A DNA stretch of 64,000 bases, taken from Cryptomeria japonica. Its lineage: Eukaryota; Streptophyta; Pinopsida; Cupressales; Cupressaceae. A program made the position numbers and the translations under genes. The notes beneath the pieces are model-generated. The model worked only from the letters and a program-made list of their open reading frames with translations, had not been told where the DNA came from and did not search any database. Positions 48,818-63,354 of this stretch are shown here, piece after piece (position 1 is the first letter of the stretch; every line of letters begins with the position of its first letter). The DNA is taken from the NCBI RefSeq assembly GCF_030272615.1, contig NC_081405.1, forward strand, positions 155,665,613 to 155,729,612, read 5' to 3'.

Positions 48818-49751
48818 AAGAAAAACTTTGTGTCGTGTCATGACGCTTAGATTATTATTCTAGTCATGTCATGATATATCTTCATTAACATGATATCTAA
48901 TTATCTCTATGTTATGAGGTGACTGTGCATATGCATGTATGTGCATGTGTGTGTGTGTGTGTGTTTGTATGTTTTATCTATACCTTAGAAACATATATAT
49001 AATGATCATGATAGAATTTAATCATGCATATACACAACAATATGTAAATAAAATCATGATGTACATCTAATCTAAACCATCCATCACATGAGCATATATA
49101 ATGAGCATGTATAAGAAAGAGCATGTCCATAATAACACAAGATAAAATCGGAATGATAAAATCTAATATGTGTGTGTGTGTAATGTCAATATCAATGTAA
49201 ATGTATCACATCACTAAAAAATACATGATGTTGGCATATGTGTCTCTGCAATACATAAGTACATCTCTATATCAATGAAAAGAATGTTATAAATTCAATG
49301 AATTAAAAATGGATCAATCCATACAAAATGTCTCATGACCCCTCACCCTGTGATGGATGGGTCCCTGATATTGTGGGTGTTGGAGGATCCTGGTCTTGGC
49401 ATACAATAGACATCATACAAATCATTTTACCACATATCAAATCACTCCACATAAGCAATTTATCATAATCCTCATAAATTTAATCCATTCATAAGATATG
49501 TATCATATTTCTAGCATCATAATAAAGTCCTGCAAATCAAATAAATGACATACACCATCTCAATGTTATCCTATCCTAGAATCATATAAAATTCTATATC
49601 CATAATGCATAGAAATGAAGTATCAATATATCAATGTTATCCAATCCTGGGATCATATAAAGTTCTATATCCATAATGCATAAAAATAAAGCATCCATAA
49701 TAGTACCAACATAAAAATCACTGAAATGCTAGGATGGGTCGGGGTAGGGCC
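48818..49751. other. No gene seen; copy 2 of 13458-15164 minus 775 bp
   Basis: Follows copy 1 to about 49399 and then joins the sequence matching 14816 onward. A TG run at about 48945-48965 is longer than in copy 1. No reading frame of interest. Confidence 0.6.
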
Positions 49752-50144
49752 TCACACAAATAGGGCTTCAAGTTGCTCAAACTCATCATCTTCTCTCTTC
49801 ATTTCCTCCAGTTCCTTTGCATATAAAGCTTTCCAATCACTCTTGCTAGTTGATGATGCAGATGTGTGAAAAGAAGATTTGGTCTTTGCATCTCCTTGAG
49901 GACCAAATTCTTCAATCTCAAAAGCAAATAATTTTCCAACCAAAGTATCCATGTTAACATAAGTGTTAGCCATTGTTCTTAGCTCATTAATTGCAGTAGC
50001 CTTCATCTTGTAAGATGGTTGAAAATATCTCAATACTTTAGAAATAATCTCATCTTCGCTCAGAGATCCACCACAACACTGAATTTTCATAACAATTTCA
50101 TTAAATCTTTTCATAAAAACAGTAATCCTTTCATCTTCTTCCAT
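49752..50144 (-). mobile_element. Ty1/copia gag fragment, copy 2
   Basis: Same 130-codon UBN2/gag remnant as at 15165-15557, about 95 % identical in protein. No other copia domains nearby. Confidence 0.8.
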
Positions 50145-51845
50145 TTTCAGATTCTCATAATATACCCGCTAACCATCAAGCTTAGCAATTTTAATAGTAG
50201 GGTCATTTTTTTGTATGCATTTACTTGTGTTTTGGGAGTATCCAAGGCCATCTTACCCTTGGGAGGGTAAAATGGTCTTGGGGGTGGAAGGTTGTTTGAC
50301 AGCCTTAGAGTGAGAGGCTCTCTTTAAGAGAGTGATCTCAAGGGTTTTTTTATGTGACCCTTGCTGCATAGTTTTGTTTATGCATTTGGGTGTCATACGG
50401 GGAGTTATTATGGCATGTATGCCTTGGGGGTCATAAGGATGTTGGGTTAAGATGGATTTGTGATGCGTTCTTGGTTGCCATGAGATGGCTTGTTTTCTAC
50501 TATCTTGCAGTTCTCCTCAAGGTACTTGGTCCACTTCCACCCATGTAAAAATCATATTATGTGATGATGTTCAGCCTTGGGATGGGAATGTGTTTGTTTT
50601 GAGTTTTCCTTGCTTGTTTTTGTATTGTTTGAGTGTAACCCATCTAGGTCTTGGTTCTCCAAGCTCAGGGGTGGCTTCTAGTAAGCCTAGGTTGGGAGGT
50701 GAGCCCTCCATGAACACCACCTTAGGATTTTGTATTGTAGGTTGCTTTGGGAAGGGATTGAAGGAAAAGCTTGGATATGGTCTTGCTGATTTTATTTTAG
50801 TTGCAGAAAGAAAAAGAATGTAATATTGTATCTTTATTGTAAAGAAAAGAAGGGAAAGGAAAGAGTTTTCTATTGTAATTTTATTGTAAAAGAATAAGAA
50901 ACTGTATTATTGACTGAGTTTTAAGTTGTACTTCATTTGATGTATGGATCATTTAAATAAAAAGAGTGCATTTGATTAATTTTGTTTTGTATAAGTTGCA
51001 AAGGAAAAGAGATGTATCATGTTGTTCAAATATTATTGCAGAAAAGAATGAGATGTTTTATTCTGTTTTAAAATATTAATGTATTTTTTTTATCTTGCTG
51101 TTGTTACTCATGGATTTTTAAAATTATTAGTTGCAGATGTCTATGAGATTATTTCTGCTACTTTTTACATATTTTGTAATCGCATGTTAAGTAGAAAGCC
51201 ATTAAACTAGAAAGGATAAATTGCAGATGTAAAAATTAGTCATTTTGCTTAAGTTATAAATCTGGAAAATGCATGCTAGTAGGAAACAAAAAAAAGAGAA
51301 ATTTAATTTTAATTCTGTCACTGTTTTTCATTCTGTAAAAACAGTAAATTTACTCATTCTGTAGATAAATAAAACCGTCATGCTTTGCAAAATCTGAAAA
51401 TAACTCTAGACTATTTAACATATCTTTAAGGTTAACTATGTAACATTAAAAATGAAAAGAAATACATTTATTTAAATCTGGTAGATTAAATATTCTACCT
51501 TAATGCTTAAAAAAAAATACAGATTTAGACATAGAAGAGAAATCTGAAAATTCAAATAGATTTAAAAATAAATTAAAAAATAGTTAGTTCTAAAATGCTT
51601 TGTTAAAAGATCAAAATAGGTATTTTCATTAAATAGAGTTATACATTTTAAATCTATTGATAAAGAAAAATATATATTTATCTAGTTATGAAAGTTGTTG
51701 GTTTCCTTTATTTATTTACTAGTCTTTTAAAACCCCTGTATATTTTAACATATATGTTTTAAAATGAGAATATATATTTTATTATATTGCAGTTCATATA
51801 TATATAAACAAACTTAAATAAATAAAAAGAAAGATTTTTAAAAAA
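50145..51845. other. Retroelement-type non-coding DNA, copy 2
   Basis: Counterpart of 15558-17270, AT-rich in its right half. No gene recognised. Confidence 0.35.
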
Positions 51846-52203
51846 CTAACCCTAGACCCCCAAGGGTTACCGAGGAGCCGATGGCTCCCGCGGGATCCCC
51901 AGGCGGCGTGATCCCTCTTTGGGCTGCAACCCACAGAGGCACTAAGGTGTCGCTGCAGGCCACAACCCGCAAGGACGGCCGGGGCCGCCACTATGGGCCG
52001 CAACCCAGAGTGGCACCCACGGCGCCTCTGTGGGTGGCGCTACCCCCTCTCGCGGCCCTCTTTAGACTCGCAACCCCTGCATTAACCCGAACCACCGCCT
52101 GCATTTAAACCCTTCCGTGGCCTCTGCGAATAATTTTGCCCCTCCGCCATGGCTGCTTGTATCCTGCATAACACGAAACCCTAACCCAAATTTTGGGTTA
52201 GGG
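51846..52203. repeat. GC-rich island and palindrome, copy 2
   Basis: Counterpart of 17271-17600, with extra 'gcactaaggtgtcgctgc' type sequence and several CpG-to-TpG/CpA changes. The palindrome (52179-52203) reads arm CCCTAACCCAAA, T, arm TTTGGGTTAGGG. Confidence 0.7.
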
Positions 52204-53080
52204 AAAACAAGAGTTGGTATTAAAAAACAAAAAACAAAGAGAGAATAGGATGTTTAGTTTATAGAATTTTTTTTAGGTTAGTTTAGCTTTTAATATATTT
52301 AAGTAAATTTAGAATGGGGGGAAACCCTACTCAAAATTTGAATAGGGTAACCCCATTCATTTCTAGAGTAAATGGAATTTTTATTAAGGGTTATTTATTT
52401 TTATTATATCTTATAATTTGATTTATGTATTTTGTGTTTATATATATATATCAAAAATGCTTAAAAACATATGTATGTATATGTGTATATATATATATAT
52501 GAATATGATGTTAAGTTAAATTCCTTTTTGGTTTACTTTTTTTAATAAGTTTTAACAAAAGGCAAATGTTAATATTTAGCCATAGGGGATTAATTTTAGT
52601 CCACATTAATCTATTGGCTTTTCGAAATTTTAATTTTATAGGGCAATCATTATTATGGATTTATTTAACCCTTTAGTCGAATTTTAGGCACCTTATATAT
52701 ATAGCTCAATTGATTATTAAATTGTAATAATCTAAGTGCTAGAATTAATTTAATTAATTCCTAGAGCAATTAAAGATTATTTGAGATTAATAATATCTCT
52801 TGCCAATTTAGTTAGAGAGTGATGTTTAAATTAATTTATTAATTAATGAAATAATAATGGTTCTTTTGGAGAATCTATTTCCGTATTTAATTTATTTTCA
52901 CATGCTTGATTAAGTTAATTAGATTCACTTTAGTAGACAAGCTCTTTTAAATTTCAGAGTTCAAACATAGTTAAGACAAGACTTATTATTGCGGTTTTAT
53001 TTTAGCTTAACTAGTTTTATTAGGTTGATCAACTAAAATTTTGTTGTTTCGTTTCTTGCCCAAAAAGTTTGGGCATGACA
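52204..53080 (-). mobile_element. LTR start region on the minus strand, copy 2
   Basis: Counterpart of 17601-18513, beginning TGTCATGCCC at 53080 on the minus strand. The TA run here is short and interrupted. Boundaries other than 53080 are unresolved. Confidence 0.35.
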
Positions 53081-56000
53081 CGCTCTACCTCCAAGTCCGA
53101 CATCAGTTGATGCACTTGGGGGTAGTCAAGGTGACCAGCTGTACCCTGTTGGGTGGCATCCACCTATCAATGAAGGTCATCGACTTGGCTCAGTAGAGCA
53201 TCACGTTACCTCTCAGCACTCTCAGCTCGTGTCACCACCCAGTCTCTCACTTTGAGGACAAAGAGAACCTCTAGTAGAGCCTAATCCCTTTGCCTCATCA
53301 TGGTGACCAACTGTGCTAATCCTTGCATTAGTTCCACCTGGCCCTCCTCGTATGTTTTTTGTAGCCATGCTATAGGCTCAAATAGGTGAGCATGTCTCCT
53401 TGTTGTTTGGAGGGGCCGATAGGCATCCAACACTGGGCCCCGGGTTTGCATAGTAGGGACAATCTCTGCAAGTGCCCAATGGACAAAGCTAAACCACTCA
53501 ACAACACCCTCTACAAACAAAAAACATTTCTCTATCAATATCTATAGTATCTAAATTTCTACATATTGTCTGCCTTGCCAATTAGAACAATAACTAGACT
53601 TAAAGTCTTAACTCAAGATTGGTCATCCATTCTGAATAGCTATCATTCCCATGACTGCGGTTCATTTACTTGTCAACCTAGGGATGTATTACTTGAAATG
53701 GGCCTACATTGTTTATTCACTAAGTTCCAATAAGGGTCATCCTATCCTACTGCAACAACTGAAGCTATTGAAATAAACATGCAAAAATAGAACAACTAAA
53801 TGGCTACAAGAAATCTTAACACTAATAGATGATTTTAAATGAACAACTATTTATCTAAGTTCAAAGATAACAAATAGGAATTACTTTGTTTTCATTGGCT
53901 ATAGGATTCAGTCACAGGATCTGGTTCCAGTGGTTGTAGGAATAGTCAATTGCCAGAACAACTACTACAACAAATGAAAACTTAATTTAACAATTGCACA
54001 TGATTACTCACCAAGTGGCCCCCTTTGGATGAGCGTACCAGATCTCAAAATGAATCTAAATGCTCAGAATAATGTAGTTTTATTCATTATTTCCAAAAGC
54101 TGATACAATACATAAAATAAGGAAAATACTTCTTAACTCTGAAAATTTTGTCTAACCTCTACAAAGAGTTGCAGAACTTTATTTATAAGAAAGTTATAAC
54201 AAACTTTCAACTACCTAGACCACACCCATGAAACCAAGCAGAAAATTTTATTACAACAAGGAAGAAGTAAACCACAAAGATCGTGAGACTTCATCTTTAC
54301 ATGACCAGGAATATAGCATGATGGTTTCTACTGGATTGTAACCTATTCAAGACAATTGTAAATAGATCTGGTATTGCCTCGCTATTCTTCAGCTGCTTCA
54401 TTTGAACACCATCTCCCTTATTGTCTTTAATGCTCTTACCCACCTCAAAAAATCTCTAACTGTTTGCATGGCATGATCCTCCTGCCGGCTTAACTTGACT
54501 GCTTCTGCAACAACTTATTTACTCCTGCATCATAGGTTAGAACATGAAAGCACATATATATCCATTTTCCATCAACCACAACATTTATACATCCATACAT
54601 GAAATTGTCATAGTAATTCACATAGCCCCAAGAATACTTAGCCAAAATAATACAAGGTTCAACAGGTCCAGTTAATCATTCAATATGCACACAGTCAAAA
54701 CTCTAATATATCCTATGACCTTCACATTGTCCCATTATGCAACTGAAAACATAAGAAAACCTTATCAGCCATAGACATAAAAGAGCTAGTATTTCAACTC
54801 ATCACATATATATACATATATCAAAGTGTGTATGAGAGACTGAAATACATGAACTAAAATCAAAATGCATAGTAGGATTGCCCCTCTCCCAATCTGGGTC
54901 TTATGGTGGCACCCTACTAGTGGATCCCTTTGTGACTGTTGCTGGTACCGATGGCCACACTAATGGTGCAGATGGTGGTACAAGAGGCGATGGTGGGAGC
55001 CTCCACACTATAGGTGCTAGTCTCTTTGGGCTCGGGCTCCCCACTTGCTATCTTTGCCTAGCCTCTTGCCCTCATCCCTCAAGGAGGTCCAGTGCTCGCT
55101 GTCACCTCTTAAAGCTCTAGTGTCTCCTCCTGCTATATATGGTGGGAAGATTGGAGCAGACCCTACCATACCTCACCAACCTGCAAAGTCCAAAGTGACT
55201 TTGACATCATCAGTTTCTAGCTATCGTGTGATGTCATCAACATCACTACCCTCAGAGTTGTCCTAAACATCTCTAAGGGTGGGGCGAGGTAGGTCTTGAG
55301 GTCGTACTCCGCACCTAGTTGAACATACATATGTCAGCATGATGGGTGTGATGGTTTCCACCTACCCAAATTGTCACATGCACCATCACTAGTAGTACGA
55401 TATAATGATGTGGTCCTGGCAACCAAGTACGAACTAGTTGCATTGCATCTATGGAAATTGTGTGTGATCTGTGGTCCATATCCCCATATCCCGAATCAGC
55501 TACCAAATGACATCCTCGATCTTGAGTTGATCAAGGGTGACCCTCCAATACATAAGTTCACTAGTCTGCCACTCACCACACTATAACAAATAATAGTGTG
55601 TCCTCAACATATCTAGCGACATTGGCACCGAGAATCTAACTAGAGCCACGTGCATGTAATATGCTCAAATATCCACACTTGCAGCAAAGTGCACACCATA
55701 AGGCTTTGATACTCATGTTGTACATACCAGGAGATATCATACTATAGGTACATGAACATTCTTCATCCCCACGCATACATTGTCCTATGTTCCTCCATCT
55801 CTTGGATCAATGGCATGAACCTGATAGTCAACTCTGATTCATGACCATCTATAAGTACCTGTTGTGCCATGATTTCTATCATGATGAGTCATACCAAGGA
55901 AATCAAAACTCAGCCCTAGCCCAACGCTCAAAAATATAGGTGCCCAGTCGCATCGACCCTCTAACCGAGGGCCCTTTCGCTATGTGCTCAGCTCCACTCC

Positions 56001-56625
56001 TGATAAAATAGCAAGCGATACTCTCTCCTTGTGAATAAGTAGCTGAAGGATGTGATAGATGTCGAATAGATTCATGGTCATCTCCCTTGTCGGCAAATGA
56101 AATGACATAGTATCTGTGTCCAATCTCTCCATGAGGGCTTGCAGCATCAGTGCATGGAACTAGAACTCTGGTAGATAGAAATTCCACCATAGTCCCACTC
56201 TTTGGAGTAGCCCTCTGTTTGCCACCAACATCTCCTCCACTTGGTCCTACAATGTCTAAAGTAGATGGCCCAATGTATGCTCTCGCATCTACAGCAAAAT
56301 CTTCACAAAGATAAAATTATTCATCAGTCTCCATCGATGATCTGATTCAGATGCTAGTGCATCCTTAAGATGTCACTGTGTTTTCTAGATGCCACTGTCC
56401 AAGGCAGACCACAATGCGGTCTTTGGATGAAAATGCACATCTAGGATGAATACATGGCACCAGGACCCAAACATGTCCCTTGGACACCTTCGCTATGCTA
56501 AAGACAAAAATGCTTAAAACATACATAAAATCATGCATAGGAATGTGATTCAAGGCATACCTACTTGGGCTCCTCTCCGTGCTCCACTACACTCCATAAC
56601 TCCTTGATTCTACTCACCCTATTCT
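53081..56625 (-). pseudogene. Decayed multi-exon gene or element of unknown family, copy 2
   Basis: Same set of once-coding stretches as 18514-22060: 53538-53281 (MQTRGPVLDAYRPLQTTRR; open a little further than in copy 1, through QLVTMMRQRD), 56190-55903 (GHRYYVISFADKGDD) and 56553-56365. The fact that one stretch stays open longer here shows that at least one stop in copy 1 arose after the duplication. Product unknown. Confidence 0.4.
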
Positions 56626-57169
56626 CTTGTTTACGTGGCATTTTCACTCACTCTATCAAAATCTCAACAAAAATAGCCACAGTGAATAGTGAAAATAACC
56701 CTTCCCGAGGCCCACTTTCGAGTATATAGACTAATTTTCACCCAAAAAATTTCTCGACCATTTGGGGACAATTTTGGTTCATTTTCCTTCCTATTTTTCC
56801 CCACCTCAATGGGGGCAAAACATGAGGGGGCATATACTCACCTTTTTTTAGATTTTTTTCTTCTATCCGTGCTAATGTTTCTTAAGCATTCTTCTCGCCA
56901 AAGTAGATTCCTCTATTTTTCATGCTGACAAACTTTCGAATTTTGTAGCATGGGATTCATCACACCAAATACTATGGTTTCTCATGGAGAATTGGGGACA
57001 TTGCCTATGACTGTCGACTCGATCGAGCTCCAACCTCTATAGTATCCTTTTTGGGTTAAGTGATTATTGCATTGATGGCACTACATGGGCTTAATGAATT
57101 CATCTTTCTGAAACTACTTTAGTATGCATGATCCTTTGAGTCGACCAGTTCACTAAAGTGGGGGAAAAA
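56626..57169 (+). other. Untranslated DNA ending in a polypurine tract, copy 2
   Basis: Counterpart of 22061-22565, ending 'aaagtgggggaaaaa' immediately before the LTR. It contains about 30 extra bases near 56622-56650. No gene. Confidence 0.5.
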
Positions 57170-58188
57170 TGTAGTGTCCTAAATTGTGTCTAGTGCATTT
57201 ATGACACTTATACATGGCACCTGGTGCATCGATTATGAATTCATGATCAAAGTCCCATCATTTTAGCTCGTCTTTGACCGTAATGGCTCTCTGTGCCACT
57301 TCCTAGCCTTAAAAACATTTATTTGCTCATTTTGAGGGGTTCCCTTTTGGGTTCTTATCTCATCCCTCTCTAGGTGGTTCTCTTGGATCTCATATTGATC
57401 TCTTGATGCTCTCTTGAATGCCTCACCAACACTATCAAACTATCTCTATCTACAAAATTCTTGCAACTATCTTACAACCACAAAGCACACATCTCGAGCT
57501 TCATCATGCTCATATCCTGAAAAAGGGGTTTTGGCTACATTCCTTGTCTTCACTTTATTGTTTATCTATCTATTTTTATCATTGCATGTAATCTTTTTGT
57601 CTTATCTCTAAGTGTATCTATTATCTAGGTGCATTTAGTTTATCAATACATCACTTTTATCTATTTTCAATAGGGGCTTGCTTCCATTAAGTCGAGTATA
57701 GTTTCTATCTGCATTTTATCATTTTATCTTTTATCAAATCTATCTATCTGGTTGTCTGTGGAGGTGGAAACACCAAAGAGGGGATCTGACTAAGGCAGAC
57801 CCCTATACAGCCCTAACATTTCCCCCCATCTCTGTGTGTGCAGGTGACGAAGAGGTTATGCGCAGTTGAGAGAAGTCATTGTTCGCCCTCGAGATGGATA
57901 TGTATTTTCTGGTCGTACAGATGACAATGCACTCCACTAGTGTCCAAAACCTATAACCTTCACAACTCTTTGGTATAACCTACTTTGGTTTTGTATCGCT
58001 CTGCTAATTCATATTTTTGTATTTCATTGTTTCTACACTTTAAATCATTCAATTATTTCTCTTTTAGCATAAGCATTTGTTTTGTTATCCCCTAGCTCAC
58101 CCTTAGCACGAGTTTAAGTGAGGTAGTGGTGGATCAATTTTCTCTCTAGGATTCATCATCCTAGAGGTAGCAAATCCCCTCCTCTACA
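57170..58188 (+). mobile_element. LTR, 1,019 bp, copy 2
   Basis: Same TGTAGTG...CTACA ends and exactly the same length as 22566-23584, with scattered substitutions only. Confidence 0.6.
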
Positions 58189-59863
58189 TTTTCATCTTGG
58201 CTATATTTCATTGTTGTAAGAATAAATATGGTAATGAAGTGATGTTTCCTTATGTATAGAGCATGATATAAATGGGATATTCATATTGTAGCATGAGAGT
58301 ATGATTTATCATCATGTTAGATGTAGTATATATGGGGTGAGGAATCCTTATAATATATGCTTTGTATCCTAGATGGATGGTGTTCTTGCAATTAGAGTTT
58401 ATAGTTCTAGTTGATGTGAATGATGATTATGCATTATTTGGAATGTGAGTTGTGCATTGTATAAAAGATCTATGTGGATTTTTTATTGGAAGTGGTTAAT
58501 GATTATGCTTTAGAGATGTTATTGATTATTATCATAGGTTTAGTTGATTAGGAACATTTGTATTTGGAGCTTTAAAATGAACCTTTCATATTAGTTTTAT
58601 CATATGCTATACTTCTATGGGTAAATGATAATGTGGAAAAGGATATTGTAGAAGGAAATATATCTTATGCTTTAATGATGGGTTAGTAAAATGGTTATTC
58701 ATTTATGATCATAGTTGTGTTGACATTGAATTTAATGTAGAAAGAAGTGGTATAATTATATGATGTTCTTAAATATGTTATTTAAGTAATAGCGTTCAGA
58801 TACCCTAGGGAAAGATAGTCTATGTGATATAAGTTTATTTCCGCTTGCGTATTCTATGTCTTATGATCATGTATATATGTGTCTCTTGAGTTTAAGAGCA
58901 TTGTAAGTGATCATTTAAAAAAAAAAATCTCCATTTTCTATGTTATTTGGGACTAGCCTTAAACCACACACACTAAGCAACATATTAAGTCTGGAGAGTG
59001 TTAGTCAACTTTGAGTGTTTAACTCTTTTAAGTCTACAAGTGTATTCTTAATGCGACCATATACATTAAGCATAATATTAAGCCTAGAAAATATCAGTCA
59101 ACTCTGAGTGTTTTAACACTTTTAATTCTAGAAGTGTTAGTTTAGTGTGTGATGTTTAAGCCCTTCTATTATTTGGTTAGTTTCTCTAGGATATTTTTGG
59201 CAGGCATTATAGTCATTTTGGAACACATAGTTTTGTCACTAATACAATTTCACAACCCCATCACTAGTGATTGATGAGAGGTCGTTGAATATCCTCCAAC
59301 CTCTTGTGCCTCCATCCTACAACTAATTTTCTACTTAGCAAATTTGTCTCTTAAGGCTCACTGCATTAGTTGTGAGGAAACAATATATCCCCCCACTTGA
59401 TGCCAAATTTTCATAAGAAGTATCAGGTATCATTGATCATGCACTCCAAATACACTTTTGAATTTTGATACATATATACTAGATGATACAATAATTAATG
59501 ACTCATTAAAATAGACCCTATTCTAAACAAATGATACAACTTGACTTTAGCAACATTCCCAAGACAATAATATGCAGCTATATAAATGAGAAACATGGCT
59601 AAGACTAGGAGCAAAACCAAGACTAAAATAAACTATAAAATCAACCCTAAACTTTTCAATTGTAAGAATCACAAAGATACCAACCAATTTTGTCTTTAGA
59701 TTGAATTTTGCCTATTGTTCTCCATAGACAGATCAAAGTCTACACACCAAAGTCTACACATGCAAAATGAAAAGTAATGACTAAATTTTAACAACAGACA
59801 AACCAAAAGGCAATTAATAACACAAATCCAATCCAACTCTCCACCCATCAGCACACCGAAGCA
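58189..59863. other. No gene seen; copy 2 of 23585-25248
   Basis: Includes the two-unit tandem repeat (about 58967-59153) and AT-rich DNA. A 16-bp doubling 'accaaagtctacaca' (about 59747) is specific to this copy. Confidence 0.55.
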
Positions 59864-60358
59864 TCATCCTACTTGAACTACTTTGTTGATAGAATCATAC
59901 CCATCCTACTCCCAATAAGTAATGTTGATTCCCAAATTGATAAAAATTCCCCCACTTCTGTCATCTTTCATGGAAAAAGTCTCATTCAAAATACTAAGCC
60001 TTGACCCACCAACACTCACTTCTTGCAGATCAAGATAATATAAAGTTATCTGATCTTCGTTCTTGATAATTGGGGTCAATTTGATTCCCCTCCCTCATAG
60101 ATTCATAGGTTTTATGTCAAAATTGTTCATCGACACCAAGCAGTAAGAGAATTTATTTTTTGTAGTGGAACCCATTTGAGAAATCAATGATAATGGCCCT
60201 CTTCCCATGCCAACCAATCTGCCATTTTGAGAAAAACCGCACCTGAACGTAACCCTGGAAATGGCACCATTCCCTCGAGTGGTGGTGGTGGTGGTGAGAG
60301 TGAAGATCTTGTACGTGATTTCATCTATCGTGAAGGTGTAATCTCCATATTCATACAT
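59864..60358 (-). pseudogene. Nepenthesin-type aspartic protease pseudogene, copy 2
   Basis: Same fragment as 25249-25743 (YGDYTFTIDEITYKIFTL, GRGPLSLISQMGSTTKN). The shared TGA (60095-60097) is present, and a further TAG follows the INLGINITYWE segment. The catalytic Asp of the second motif is again missing. Non-functional in both copies. Confidence 0.82.
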
Positions 60359-60785
60359 GTACTAGATGAAGTGGGAAGTCTTTTATAAATTATCTAATTA
60401 TTTATTAATTAAGTTCTTTAATTCTTTTTCATTTAAGCTAAATTTATATGTTTTATTTTACATACGTATAATGCTTTTTAGACTGAGTTCACTTAAAGAC
60501 AATTTTAGTTAGCTTTTTAAGTGTGTAGTTGAGTTTAATTTAGCTCCTATTTTGCATTGCTTTAGTTCTTCTAATTTTAGGATTAGGGAATCTCTTGCTT
60601 CTTATAAATAAAGTCTTTCATTCATTGAAATTGTACATTTAATATTGAATCTTCAATTTTTTTGTACAATAATAAAGGATTCTCTGGTTGTTATGCGGGA
60701 TTCTTTGGTTGTTATGGAGCATACAATCTTTGATTGATTTCTTTTGCATGATGAGTGTTTTTCTTGCAGATGATTCTTAGTTACT

Positions 60786-60995
60786 ATGGTTGATAATCAA
60801 ATTCTACACAATGGGCTCTTTGCATCTCTCAGAATGGCCCTTGTTCCGGGCAAAAACATGTGGAGCCTTTCTTTTCTCCTTCCAATGACTTTTGAAACAT
60901 GCGTTCATGACCCTTCAAATGATCTATGTTATTATTTTGATACAACAACATCAACTACTTTCTATTCCTATAGTATAATTTACGCAAACTTCTAA
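60786..60995 (+). CDS. 69-residue ORF of unknown function (unit 1, copy 2)
   Basis: Partner of 26151-26360; differences include VDHQ to VDNQ, CINDP to CVHDP and DICDYLD to DLCYYFD. Open over its full length. Function and expression unknown. Confidence 0.28.
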   Translation: MVDNQILHNGLFASLRMALVPGKNMWSLSFLLPMTFETCVHDPSNDLCYYFDTTTSTTFYSYSIIYANF

Positions 60996-61624
60996 CAATA
61001 AATTGGAATCTCTATACACCAAGTAGTAAAATAATTTCTTGTTTGTAGTGGAACCCATTTGAGAAATCAATGATAATGGCCCTTTTCCCATGCCAACCAA
61101 TCCGTCTTTTTGAGCAAATTCGCTTGGTTGGTGGTGGTGAGATTGGAGGTCTTGTACGTGATTTCACCTATCGTGAAGGTGTAATCTCCATATTCATACA
61201 TGTACTGGAGTTTCAATGTTGGCAAGACGAAGTGGGAAGTCTTTTATAGAATTATCTAATTATTTATAATTAGGTTCTGTAATTTTTTTCATTTAAGCTA
61301 AATTTAGGTGCTTTATTTTATCTAGGTGTAATGTTTTTTAGTTTGAGTTCACTTAGAGACACTTTTAGTTAACTTTTTTAGTGTGTAGTTGAGTCTAATT
61401 GAGCTCCTATTTTGCATTGCTTTAGTTCTTCTAATTTGAGGATTAGGGCATCTCTTGCTTCCTATAAAACAAGTCTTTCATTAATTGTTATTGTACCTTT
61501 AATATTGAATCTTCATTTTTTTTGTGCAATAATATAGGATTATCTGGTTGTTATGGGGGATACAATCTTTGCTTGATTTCTTTTATGTGACGAGTATTTT
61601 GCTTGCAGATGATTCTTAGTTACT

Positions 61625-61834
61625 ATGGTTGATCATCAAATTCTAAACAATGGGCTATTTGCATCTCTTAGATTGGCCCTTGTTTCGGGCAAAAACATGT
61701 GGAGCCTTTCTTTTCTCCTTCCAATGACTTTTGAAACATGCATTAATGACCCTTCAAATGATATATGTGATTATTTTGATACAACAACATCAACTACTTT
61801 CTATTCTTATAGTACAATTTATCCAAACTTCTAA
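61625..61834 (+). CDS. 69-residue ORF of unknown function (unit 2, copy 2)
   Basis: Partner of 26990-27199, differing at only two residues (NDHSND to NDPSND, YPNL to YPNF). Same context as the other three copies. Confidence 0.28.
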   Translation: MVDHQILNNGLFASLRLALVSGKNMWSLSFLLPMTFETCINDPSNDICDYFDTTTSTTFYSYSTIYPNF

Positions 61835-61860
61835 CAATGAATTGAAATCTCTATACACCT

Positions 61861-63354
61861 ATGCCATTCTACTCCTACAACCAAGAGGATAAAAACATTT
61901 GAGCTCATATTACAGCCCCTCTCGTAAGAGAGCCAAGGTTTTCATTGCTCTAGTACCATATTTGAAATATGTGCAGAGATAGAGAAGCCAAAATAATTAA
62001 AAATGAAATAGTATGTGTTTCATATCTCTTATTCAATACATATTACATATATATATAATTCCATATCCTATGTTATAGGAAACCTCCTTCAACGACTCCT
62101 TAATATATTGAGTTGTTAAACAACTTAACACATTCATAGCACTAATATAATAACCTATTTAACAAACAATAACAAACCTACTAGATTATTATTTTATTCA
62201 TCCTATGATGCAATATTTCCAACATTTTTAAGTCATTAAATATCTTATTCTAGACATCCATAAATTTAGAATACAATAACTATGTTCACAAGCCACTTTA
62301 ACCACTACTAGTGGAACCCATCACCCCTTATGAATGTTTTGCAAAAATAATGGTGAGAATTAAATATTACAAACTATTTTCCAAATACATCCTAAGTTTA
62401 TTAGGGCACTTTTCAAGGATGTTGGAACCATGTCATAGGATTTGCAAGGTAGATGACACCTTAATTCTAACAAATTGAATGTATACTTGCATTCTTGAGT
62501 TGATATATTTTCATATTTATGTGTTGTTAGAAGTGCCCATGTTAATATATTTTTGTTGTTTGACTTGCACCCATGGGGTTTAGTAGAAAACATCATTGGG
62601 ATTATCTATATTAATCAATAAAGTGTGGTAAACATAAATTAACTTGCAATAATGTCTAGGTTTTTAATATGAGGCTAGCATATAGCCTTTAGAGACGCCT
62701 AGTGAATACATCTAAGGAAATTGGTTTGATCTTGGTGTTGTAGATAATCTATAACCTACCATTATAATTGATCAAAGTTATAAGCAATAATATCACTTGT
62801 TCTTTATCAAAATCCCAAAGATATTAAAAAAATCCCTTTTCATTTAATTCTTAATATAATATTTCGAATTATCAATTCCCATATCCTCTAAATTAATTAA
62901 GGTAAGTTATCTTATGCTTGATTTTTCATCTATTTAATAAGCCTAGATTTAGATCAAATGGATTTTATTCTCCTAAACATGGGAGTAATAGAATCCATTT
63001 CAAATTTGCACAAAGTTAGACAATTATAATGGTTACTAAAATGACTAAATATGATTTTGTTAATATTCCAATATATTCCATCAAAATATGTTTTTATTGC
63101 AAGTCATTTGCAGTTTGTATTATAGACTATTTACTTTAACCAACCAACAATTATTTTCTTAATTTTGAATATACTATAAAATTATCACACATATACATTA
63201 AATATTCCTTAGAACCATTATATAGACCAGAATTAGAAAGAAAATCTTATTAATTTATGAAAATGAAACTTCTATTACATTGTAAAATGCCTCTTAGTTC
63301 AATGATATATAGTGACTTATATCACTGTAGAAATTGTTAAATTATATTCAAAGG
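61861..63354. other. AT-rich 3' flank of the second terpene synthase
   Basis: Counterpart of 27226-28717 with about 3 % substitutions. No gene seen. The 3' inverted repeat is present with one arm changed (TATAGTGA). Confidence 0.5.

Larger units (their letters stand above)
60134..61860. repeat. 839-bp tandem duplication, copy 2
   Basis: Counterpart of 25519-27225, with the same 839-bp distance between the two ORF starts (60786, 61625). The first unit has an extra 'ggattctctggttgttatg' doubling near 60677-60715. Confidence 0.85.
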